NCBI RefSeq assembly: GCF_002916655.1
Contig: NZ_PPSM01000057.1
Coordinates: forward strand, 1 to 64,000
DNA from: Novosphingobium sp. HII-3
GTDB lineage: Bacteria > Pseudomonadota > Alphaproteobacteria > Sphingomonadales > Sphingomonadaceae
DNA: 64,000 bases
Reading direction: 5' to 3'
The stretch's first letter is position 1. Every line of letters starts with the position of its first letter. The translations under genes and the position numbers were made by a program. Positions 9,285-15,305 of the stretch are shown here, piece after piece. The notes below the pieces were generated by a model. The model ran no database searches. It worked only from the letters and a program-made list of their open reading frames with translations, and was not told the DNA's origin.

Positions 9285-10079
9285 ATGACCAACGACGCGG
9301 AGCTGGCCCTGCCAAAGCTCGCCCTTATCGTCTCTGACAGCGCCAAGGCGCAGGCCGGAGCCCGGGTCCTTCACGATTCCCATGACTGGGTTGCGCCTCA
9401 GGAAGCCGATGTGCTGGTGGTCCTCGGCGGCGACGGTTTCCTGCTCCACGTGCTGCACGAACTGCTGGACCGCGACGCGATCAAGCCGGTCTATGGCATG
9501 AATCTCGGCACCGTCGGCTTCCTCATGAACGGCCCGCTGGACGACGACGCGATCGCCCGGCGCGTGGCGGAGGCGCACCGGGTGCCGGTCCGCCCGCTCT
9601 GCATGAACGCGACGACGCAGGACGGGCAGGAATTCAGCTATCACGCCATCAACGAGGTATCGCTGCTGCGCGAGACGCGGCAGACCGCCAAGCTGGAGAT
9701 CCGCATCAACGGCCGCGTCCGGCTGGAGGAACTCGCCGGAGACGGCATACTGCTGGCGACGCCGGTGGGCTCGACCGCGTACAACCTGTCGGCCCACGGT
9801 CCGATCCTGCCGCTGGGTTCGCGCATGGTGGCGATGACGCCGCTTAACCCGTTCCGTCCGCGCCGCTGGAAAGGCGCCATTCTGCCGGAGAGCGCTGAGG
9901 TGGAACTGCGCATCCTCGAACCGGGCAAACGGCCGGTGGCCGCGGTGGCCGACCAGAAGGAAGTGCGCGACGTGGCCACCGTCCGAATCAACGCCACTGC
10001 GGAGAAGGAGCTCACGCTCCTGTTCGACCCCGGCTTCACGCTGGAGGAACGCATCTTCGCCGAGCAATTTCAGGTCTGA
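9285..10079 (+). CDS. nadK: NAD kinase
   Basis: NAD kinase makes NADP from NAD and ATP (or polyphosphate). The 264-residue protein has the signature GGDGFLL near residue 47, the NLGTVGFLMN segment, and the conserved GDGILLATPVGSTAYN active-site loop. Length fits bacterial NadK. The ATG at 9285 follows a GGGAGACACG ribosome binding site; the much longer open frame upstream is antisense to the EAL gene and is not coding. Its stop is 110 bp before tRNA-Asn. Confidence 0.95.
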   Translation: MTNDAELALPKLALIVSDSAKAQAGARVLHDSHDWVAPQEADVLVVLGGDGFLLHVLHELLDRDAIKPVYGMNLGTVGFLMNGPLDDDAIARRVAEAHRVPVRPLCMNATTQDGQEFSYHAINEVSLLRETRQTAKLEIRINGRVRLEELAGDGILLATPVGSTAYNLSAHGPILPLGSRMVAMTPLNPFRPRRWKGAILPESAEVELRILEPGKRPVAAVADQKEVRDVATVRINATAEKELTLLFDPGFTLEERIFAEQFQV

Positions 10080-10088
10080 GCCAGATTT

Positions 10089-10108
10089 TTTTTGAAAATT
10101 TTCAAAAA
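10089..10108. repeat. Perfect 20-bp AT-only-flanked palindrome
   Basis: TTTTTGAAAATTTTCAAAAA is a perfect palindrome 10 bp after the nadK stop, followed 82 bp later by tRNA-Asn. It lacks a GC stem, so it is not a good intrinsic terminator. It may be an AT-rich upstream promoter element of the tRNA or a protein binding site. Confidence 0.5.
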
Positions 10109-10189
10109 TCCTCGCGCTCGGGCTTGCCAACCTCGGAGAAGCTGTTATTGGCGCACCCCTGCCCGGCGGTGGAAACACTGACAGGCTGC

Positions 10190-10264
10190 TCCCCGATAGC
10201 TCAGCGGTAGAGCATTCGACTGTTAATCGAATGGCCGTAGGTTCGAATCCTACTCGGGGAGCCA
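10190..10264 (+). tRNA. tRNA-Asn (anticodon GTT), CCA encoded
   Basis: The sequence folds as a cloverleaf. The acceptor stem TCCCCGA pairs with TCGGGGA, the D-arm is GCTC...GAGC, the anticodon stem TTCGA/TCGAA carries loop CTGTTAA (anticodon GTT), and the T-arm holds GTTCGAATC. The discriminator G (10261) is followed by an encoded CCA (10262-10264). Its 3' end is the attachment site of the adjacent element, and the tRNA stays intact after insertion. Confidence 0.97.
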
Positions 10265-10267
10265 ACT
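10248..10267 (+). repeat. attL core: direct repeat within tRNA-Asn 3' end
   Basis: TCCTACTCGGGGAGCCAACT, identical to 16976-16995. The match stops at both sides (A versus C before it, A versus T after it), so it is exactly 20 bp. It spans the T-arm 3' strand, acceptor stem and CCA of tRNA-Asn plus three bases. Confidence 0.9.
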
Positions 10268-10309
10268 ACTCCATATAAATCAAGGACTTAGCTGACAAAG
10301 CGGTCCGAG

Positions 10310-10330
10310 TGTCACACTAGATGTCACACT
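10310..10330 (+). promoter_or_regulatory. Left pair of TGTCACAC repeats (putative integrase arm sites)
   Basis: TGTCACACT occurs at 10310-10318 and 10322-10330, a 12-bp step, in direct orientation. A near-copy of the whole module lies at the other end (16746-16766), with AG before it and TTT plus a CGCG-like tail after it in both. Such repeats near both ends suit arm-type binding by integrase or an excision factor. This is inference. Confidence 0.5.
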
Positions 10331-10346
10331 TTCGCGGTCGCTTGGC

Positions 10347-10787
10347 TCAGTGGTCCGCATGGCGCGCCACCTCCATGGCGTCCATCACATCCGACCATCG
10401 GGCCATCTGGTCAGCAGCGAGGTGCTTGTAGTACGCACCGTCTCCGAATGCGGGCAGACCGTGGACTGCTCGCACCGTTGCCCGCGTGAAATCCCTGCAC
10501 AGAGGATCGCCGGGGAACCATCGGGCCATCTCGCGCGCGAATGACCATTGAGTGCGGCACTTTCCCGCAGCGTAAGATCGGGTGATCAGCGCGGCTATGA
10601 CAGGTGCGCCGACGCGGAACGTGTCGCCTTCGAGCCGCTGGCGATGCGGTGTGATCGCGAGCCGGACGGGACGGCTCCCCGGCATCGCGCTCTGGCGCTG
10701 TTCCATGCCGAGCACGTTCCCGTTGGCGTCAACCGCCATGTGCAGTCGCTTATTAACGACGCGGACAAGGGTGACCGGGACTTTCAT
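10347..10787 (-). CDS. Hypothetical protein of the tRNA-Asn element (146 aa)
   Basis: Last gene of the leftward five-gene operon, 49 bp after the preceding gene. The 146-residue product is basic and mixed alpha/beta, with a beta-rich opening (KVPVTLVRVVNKRLHMAVDANGNVLG) and a helical end containing AADQMARWSDVMDAMEVARHA. I see no signal peptide, membrane segment or known motif. Function is unknown. Its stop is about 80 bp from attL, so it is the outermost gene on that side, a position where element cargo is often found. Confidence 0.7.
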   Translation of the reverse strand: MKVPVTLVRVVNKRLHMAVDANGNVLGMEQRQSAMPGSRPVRLAITPHRQRLEGDTFRVGAPVIAALITRSYAAGKCRTQWSFAREMARWFPGDPLCRDFTRATVRAVHGLPAFGDGAYYKHLAADQMARWSDVMDAMEVARHADH

Positions 10788-10836
10788 CTCATTTTCTCCT
10801 GTGAAAAATTATCGGGTCTTCTTCCTCGGGCCGAAT

Positions 10837-11169
10837 TTACGCGCGGTCCGGGTGGGCCATCCGTTGCCACGCATCATAGAAATCACCGGCAGCGATGGCT
10901 GCGCGGACGGTCACGTTCTCCGGCATGATGGCGTCAATGATCCGCACCGGCAGTTCATCCAGTTGGACAGCACCGCTCAGCCACGCGCCAAACGCCTCAC
11001 CCGGATCGTCGCTGGCACCGGCAAGCGCGCGAGCGTTGTTTCGCAAGAACGCCTCATACCGGACCCGATCATCATCGGACAGACGTGCGACCCGACCGGC
11101 AAGGCTATCGCCGGGTCGCCAGTGCTCGAACAAGCGCTCAAGCCGCCGACCGATCGAGACCCGGCTCAC
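10837..11169 (-). CDS. Hypothetical protein of the tRNA-Asn element (110 aa)
   Basis: A 110-residue, mostly helical protein (RRLERLFEHWRPGDSLAGRVARL at the start, IAAGDFYDAWQRMAHPDRA at the end). Its ATG overlaps the stop of the upstream gene by 4 nt (ATGA), so translation is coupled. No motif is recognised. Its tight coupling to the DUF5681-like gene suggests a shared function or complex. Confidence 0.7.
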   Translation of the reverse strand: MSRVSIGRRLERLFEHWRPGDSLAGRVARLSDDDRVRYEAFLRNNARALAGASDDPGEAFGAWLSGAVQLDELPVRIIDAIMPENVTVRAAIAAGDFYDAWQRMAHPDRA

Positions 11170-11591
11170 CGCTTCGCGTCCCGTGCTGCACCGATGAGCG
11201 TCTCGAGTTCATCAAGGCGGTGCCGCAGTTCCTTAACCTCCTGCGTATCTGCGATGACTTTGAGGGCCTGTGCCGCCTTGCCCGCTTCACCCACGGTGAT
11301 CTCTCCCGCAGCCATGGCGTCGGCCCAAGCGCTCGGTTCGCTGCTCGGCATGTCGATGACCCTAGTATCGGGAAGGAACCGGGTGAGGACGAACAGCGCC
11401 GCCTTCAGGTCGCCCGCTGCGATCTTGTCCTTCAACACCGCGAACGATGGCCCAACCAAATTGCACAAGTTGTCCAGCGCAGACGCGTTGAACTTGCCCT
11501 TCGCGCCGACCTTGCGTCCGCCGAAACTGTTACCAGCGCCGAAACGCCCGTCCGGGCCACGAGCCGTTTGAATGCCGTTATGTTCCGTCAT
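11166..11591 (-). CDS. DUF5681-like small protein (141 aa)
   Basis: The N terminus (GPDGRFGAGNSFGGRKVG) resembles the glycine/basic GQSGNPxGRP-type opening of DUF5681 proteins. A following IAAGDLKAALFVLTRFLPDTRV segment resembles their AGDxxALxxxLxRxxP core. DUF5681 proteins are often next to phage or mobile-element packaging genes, where they look like small-terminase DNA binders. A C-terminal helix (VKELRHRLDELETLI) could form a coiled coil. The assignment is by eye and modest. Confidence 0.55.
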   Translation of the reverse strand: MTEHNGIQTARGPDGRFGAGNSFGGRKVGAKGKFNASALDNLCNLVGPSFAVLKDKIAAGDLKAALFVLTRFLPDTRVIDMPSSEPSAWADAMAAGEITVGEAGKAAQALKVIADTQEVKELRHRLDELETLIGAARDAKR

Positions 11592-11597
11592 GTTTCT

Positions 11598-11816
11598 CTA
11601 AATCCAATGAAGCGACACACCACGGGCCGCTAGCCATGATGCTAGCGCCGCCGTGTCGATGAGGTGGCGGCGGTCGGACGGCGGAAAGCCGTGCCGACGC
11701 CAGACGTGCGCCGTAGCGCGACTGATGCCGACGCGCGCATAGGCGTCCCCCGCCCGGAGCATCGCCGCACCGGACGGGAGGACCACGCGGGTAGGCAACG
11801 TGATCGGGCGGGCCAT
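11598..11816 (-). CDS. Small helix-turn-helix DNA-binding protein (72 aa)
   Basis: A 72-residue protein with a MerR/AlpA-like helix-turn-helix: AGDAYARVGISRATAHVWRRHGFPPSD, then DRRHLIDTAALASWLAARG. It resembles proteins that read element operators, such as AlpA-type regulators. Its ATG overlaps the stop of the 243-residue gene by one base (TGATG), and the next gene starts only 6 bp after its stop. It is a candidate autoregulator of this operon or an excision factor. Confidence 0.65.
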   Translation of the reverse strand: MARPITLPTRVVLPSGAAMLRAGDAYARVGISRATAHVWRRHGFPPSDRRHLIDTAALASWLAARGVSLHWI

Positions 11817-12547
11817 CAGGCGTCCAAGACCATGTCAAGCGCAGCGGTTGCGGGAACACCAAGACCTGCGCCGATCCACCGGACCAAGTTCTGAAGCTGG
11901 CCCTCCCGCTCATCAATCAGCGCGCCCTTCGCGTAGAATTGATCGACAGCGGCCTGAGCATCGGCTTCCACAGCGGCCTGATCGACGCCCACGCCGGTCA
12001 AGCGCTCTGCGGTCGGACGAATGCCGCGCCCCGCCGTGAGGCCCGCTCGTTCGATGTGGTGGACGACCATCGCCCGCTCCCGCAGCGTCTCCACCTGATC
12101 GCTAGTCAGACCCGCCGCCTCGGGCAGTGCCAGCAGCGCCGCCGCTTCGGTGGCGGATGCGGTGCGCACCTTAACCTCACGGTCGGCAGGCTTGGCGGCG
12201 CGCGACAGCGCCCTGATCTCCGTGCCGAACCGCTCGGCCTTCTCAGCAGTCGCGGACACAGGGGTAGTCATGAATACCGCCCGTTCGGCGTGCTCCTGCG
12301 CATCCCGGCGCGCGGCGTCGATCATGCCCCCCGCTGCGCCTAGGACGGGAGCGAGCACGCGGGCCAGAGCGGGCGCAAGAGCGTCGGGGAGATACGTAGC
12401 AGCAGCGGCTTGCGCGGCTTCGGTGGCGCTGTCGAGTACCGGGATCGCGCGGGCCATGATGTCATCCGACTGATCAATGAAAACGTGCGCACCATCCACA
12501 CCGAAGACCGGACCGCGATCGGTGGTGGCTTTTGTGAAGTTCGGCAT
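11816..12547 (-). CDS. Hypothetical alanine-rich protein (243 aa), first gene of operon
   Basis: First gene of the leftward operon, directly downstream of the repeat-rich control region. The 243-residue product is alanine-rich and largely helical (ARAIPVLDSATEAAQAAAATYL, then LAPALARVLAPVLG), with no clear membrane segment, signal peptide or catalytic motif. Start ATG at 12547; a TAGGAGTAACTG-like ribosome binding site precedes it. Function is unknown. Its position suggests an early product of the element, possibly a replication or packaging accessory. Confidence 0.65.
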   Translation of the reverse strand: MPNFTKATTDRGPVFGVDGAHVFIDQSDDIMARAIPVLDSATEAAQAAAATYLPDALAPALARVLAPVLGAAGGMIDAARRDAQEHAERAVFMTTPVSATAEKAERFGTEIRALSRAAKPADREVKVRTASATEAAALLALPEAAGLTSDQVETLRERAMVVHHIERAGLTAGRGIRPTAERLTGVGVDQAAVEADAQAAVDQFYAKGALIDEREGQLQNLVRWIGAGLGVPATAALDMVLDA

Positions 12548-12641
12548 CAGTTACTCCTAGGTCAATTAATAACCTTTAATTTGATGTCCGCTGGAATCGC
12601 CGTCAATCTTTCCAAAAAAATAAATAACCTTCCACCGTGTA

Positions 12642-12673
12642 AGTACAATTGTGCCAATTGCTACAATTGTACT
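12642..12673. promoter_or_regulatory. Three CAATTG boxes at 9-bp steps within an 11-bp inverted repeat
   Basis: AGTACAATTGT (12642-12652) and ACAATTGTACT (12663-12673) are a perfect inverted repeat, with a third CAATTG core (12655-12660) centred between them. The three cores start at 12646, 12655 and 12664, exactly 9 bp apart. The region sits about 95 bp upstream of the 243-residue gene in an AT-rich stretch. It looks like an operator or a small iteron array. Confidence 0.6.
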
Positions 12674-12731
12674 GATGGGGATTGGCGCGAGCCGGACAGG
12701 ATAAAGCGGGACGACATGAGACGATCCAGTT

Positions 12732-12851
12732 GTCGACGTTGTCGCTTGCGTGCGTGTCGGACAAAACAAAATTTGTCCTTTTTTCTATTGTCCGACACGC
12801 GCACGATTTCAGATGTTTCGGTGTAACGCGCGCGCAAGCGACAACGTCGAC
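12732..12851. repeat. Nested inverted repeats (19-bp outer, 13-bp inner)
   Basis: The outer pair GTCGACGTTGTCGCTTGCG (12732-12750) and its exact complement (12833-12851) enclose an inner pair GCGTGTCGGACAA (12752-12764) and TTGTCCGACACGC (12788-12800). Inside these, GGACAAA...TTTGTCC forms another small dyad. No coding frame explains it. It lies between the DUF3987 gene stop (12859) and the 243-residue gene, so it could be a replication origin, a packaging site or a regulatory cruciform. Confidence 0.75.
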
Positions 12852-12858
12852 GCGAACC

Positions 12859-14373
12859 TCATCGCTCGCATATCCCGCTCAGGTCTAGAATCGAAGCGCG
12901 CGCCTGAAGGCGGCGAGCCCTCTCTTGTTCGGCGCGTTCGGCAAACAGAACGTGAGACCACGGATTGACTGCCCAGCGCGAACCGGTGCGCCGCCCGTCA
13001 ATGTCATCAACTGGCGTCAACCAGCCCATCGCCTCCAACGTCTCGAAAATCGTGCGCGTCTCCTGCCCGCTGAGGCCCCGACAATCCCGAACGCCGCGCT
13101 GGACGGTCCTGCGGTCTACCGTGGTCAGCCCATGTGCGAGGATGTAACCTGCCACCGCTTCCACTCGGTCTTGATCGTCGGCAAGGCCGAGCGAGGCATA
13201 GAAGCTGAGGGCGTGAGGCAGCAGGAATCTCCGCATGAAGGCTGCCACTCGCTCGGCAAGCTCTGCCGGTATCATTGGCGGAATAGGAGACCATGCATTT
13301 TCGGCGACGTGCCAAACGATGCACAGCCGGGCAAAAATGCCGTCCAACTTGCCGACGTGAGAGGCAAACTTGCGATTGACCGCTTCGCCGCCCATCAGTC
13401 CGTGATGCCGGAACTCCATTGCCGCTCGCACCTCATGGGCCTCTGGCGAAAACTGCAGCGGGTTCATCGCAAGAACGTGAGGTAGCCGCTTAACAGTAAG
13501 GTCGTACATGCCGACATCGCTCGGGACTGGCGCGTCTTCACCGACAGTTGCCGCGCGCAACACGATGGGCAAGAATCGTTGCAGCAGGCCGTCGTCGACC
13601 GCGTCGGCCATGATCCGACGAATTGCGTCGGGCTGAATTCCTCCGAGGATCGAAGCCGACAAATTCGGCAAAAGGATAGACCCTCTACTAACGCGATTTA
13701 CGGCGTATTGCCCACCGTTCCACGCCTGCAGCCAAAATGCTCGGTCCGCCGACGCCCCACGGCCTCCGCTGTATTTGTCGAGCGACCCGAACCAGCCGGA
13801 CAATTCATCGGCGTGAATTAGAAGACCGCTGGTAGTGCTGCGAAATACCTCCTGCGCGGCTTCGATTGTGGTGTCGCTCAGTCGAAGCCGGACTTGCCCA
13901 GGTGGTGGCGTAACCTTCTTTTCGTCGCGATCCAGCGCGTCCCATTCCATCTTCTGCCGGGTCCACGTCGCGAACAATTCGTGATCCATGTCAAGCAGCG
14001 GTTTGCTCGCTGCCGTCATTGTGGGTGACTTCTTACTGGACGGATCGCCGATCAACACAGTCCAGAGTCGCGCACTCTCCTTCCATCGTGCGTCGTGCTG
14101 CTTGACCTGCAGCCGGACATGATCAGGAATTGCGGCGGCACAGGTGGTGATTGCCGACATTGCGAGCGCAGCCGGATCAGCGCCCATTTGTGCCGAAAGG
14201 GCGAAAGCAAATCGCTCGATGAAATGGGGCAGCAAACCCATCGGCAGCGCTGGCGGTTCGAATTTCCCCCACGGGTCGACGGGCCGCTCATCTTCGGGAT
14301 GGCCCTTCGGGACAGGCGGAACGATGGGCATGGCAGGAACTTGCGCGATCGGCGCAGCGGGCGTATTATTCAT
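12859..14373 (-). CDS. DUF3987-type ATPase (replication helicase-like)
   Basis: This 504-residue protein carries a Walker A-like loop GDPSSKKSPTM near residue 109 and an acidic LLIHADELSGWFGSL segment (Walker B region), followed by an SASILGGIQPD motif. These match DUF3987 proteins, which are found in prophages, satellites and genomic islands and are thought to be replicative helicase/primase-type proteins. The C-terminal part has a winged-helix-like segment (DRRTVQRGVRDCRGL). It lies 75 bp downstream of the AlpA-like gene and next to the nested inverted repeats, as expected if it acts at an origin there. Confidence 0.8.
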   Translation of the reverse strand: MNNTPAAPIAQVPAMPIVPPVPKGHPEDERPVDPWGKFEPPALPMGLLPHFIERFAFALSAQMGADPAALAMSAITTCAAAIPDHVRLQVKQHDARWKESARLWTVLIGDPSSKKSPTMTAASKPLLDMDHELFATWTRQKMEWDALDRDEKKVTPPPGQVRLRLSDTTIEAAQEVFRSTTSGLLIHADELSGWFGSLDKYSGGRGASADRAFWLQAWNGGQYAVNRVSRGSILLPNLSASILGGIQPDAIRRIMADAVDDGLLQRFLPIVLRAATVGEDAPVPSDVGMYDLTVKRLPHVLAMNPLQFSPEAHEVRAAMEFRHHGLMGGEAVNRKFASHVGKLDGIFARLCIVWHVAENAWSPIPPMIPAELAERVAAFMRRFLLPHALSFYASLGLADDQDRVEAVAGYILAHGLTTVDRRTVQRGVRDCRGLSGQETRTIFETLEAMGWLTPVDDIDGRRTGSRWAVNPWSHVLFAERAEQERARRLQARASILDLSGICER

Positions 14374-14448
14374 GTTGCTAAGTCCTATCCGACCCGCCGT
14401 GCCGTCCTGCTATCGGCGCGGCGGGTTGTTTCTTTTGTCGGTGATGGA

Positions 14449-14622
14449 TCAGGCTGCGGACCGAGCCGCGAGCCAGCGCTCCACCGCATCGGCGTCCCAA
14501 CGGGTGCAACCCTCGGACAAGCGAATTTTCATCGGGAAGGTCGGGTTCACACGAGACCAGCGCCAGACGGTCGCGGGTCCGACATTGAGGCGCTTGGCCA
14601 CCTGATCGACATTCAAAAGCAT
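14449..14622 (-). CDS. AlpA-like helix-turn-helix protein (57 aa)
   Basis: A short frame encodes 57 residues: MLLNVDQVAKRLNVGPATVW, then RWSRVNPTFPMKIRLSEGCT, then RWDADAVERWLAARSAA. This is the AlpA/excisionase-type winged HTH: VDQVAxRLxVGxATVWRW, the PxxxxLxxGxxRW pattern, and a terminal ExWLAAR. AlpA proteins regulate integrase and excision genes in P4-like elements. A GGAG lies 9 nt before the ATG, and an in-frame ATG GAG TGA just upstream shows that no longer start is possible. A longer reading in another frame of the same bases is not credible. Confidence 0.85.
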   Translation of the reverse strand: MLLNVDQVAKRLNVGPATVWRWSRVNPTFPMKIRLSEGCTRWDADAVERWLAARSAA

Positions 14623-14705
14623 TGGTTGTCACTCCATGTTTGGGGTGACGCTCAATTTCACCAGATTGATCGCGATTAGTACCTCAACAAACCGAAGGTA
14701 TTTAT

Positions 14706-15305
14706 TTAGGAATTTGACCCGCCAAGCATCGTGCGCAATCCGTCGAGTGCCATGCCGCGAAGGTCTTCGTCACTCGTCGGCCATTCCTGTTCGTCAAGCG
14801 GTGCCAACCCCTGCGCTTCGCGCGCGGCACTTTGCCAACGATAATACTCCACAACCGACGCGATGACCCTGCCTGCTGCTGCGATCCACGCTTCGACCGT
14901 CTTGGTAGAGACGTGGTATCGATCAGCGATGTCCTTCTTTGCATCCGTGGCCGTGCCGTGCGGCGGTTTGGCGGATAGATAGTCCAAGCCGACCAGCATT
15001 GAGACCGATGTCGGGACAACACTCGACCCAACGGGACGCGCTCGTTTGCGCGCCGGAGGCCTCCACTCCGCGATGATATGTGCCACCACGGGCCGCATGT
15101 CGTCAGTAATCGTTATCGACTGCTCGCGTTCAGCGATCGCCGTATCCTGCGGTATGAAACCATAACGATACAGCATCTCATGTTCGCCGTCGCCAAGCCG
15201 TCCACCCGACATAACGTAACGGGCCAGCGCTTCGCGTGCTGTGCTGCCACCTGCATAGGCCTCGCGGACCATGGCGGCCCATTCGGCGTCCACTGATCCA
15301 CTCAC
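14706..15305 (-). CDS. Hypothetical HTH-containing protein coupled to integrase (199 aa)
   Basis: The GTG at 15305 overlaps the integrase stop (GTGA), so the two are translated together. The 199-residue product has a helical N terminus (DAEWAAMVREAYAGGSTAREALARY) and a helix-turn-helix-like segment KKDIADRYHVSTKTVEAWIAAAGRVI in its second half. It ends in an acidic tail. No family is recognised. Coupling to the integrase suggests a regulator or a recombination directionality partner. An internal ATG at 15272 is a less likely start. Confidence 0.7.
   Translation of the reverse strand: MSGSVDAEWAAMVREAYAGGSTAREALARYVMSGGRLGDGEHEMLYRYGFIPQDTAIAEREQSITITDDMRPVVAHIIAEWRPPARKRARPVGSSVVPTSVSMLVGLDYLSAKPPHGTATDAKKDIADRYHVSTKTVEAWIAAAGRVIASVVEYYRWQSAAREAQGLAPLDEQEWPTSDEDLRGMALDGLRTMLGGSNS

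Noticed and set aside
7827..10265. 812-residue frame that extends the EAL gene to the tRNA
   Set aside because: The upstream part is antisense to nadK. Only the segment from the ATG at 9179 matches GGDEF/EAL proteins.
14378..14632. 84-residue minus frame in the AlpA region
   Set aside because: The real gene is another frame of the same bases (14449-14622), which encodes a clear AlpA-type HTH protein with a ribosome site. The 84-residue reading has no motif.
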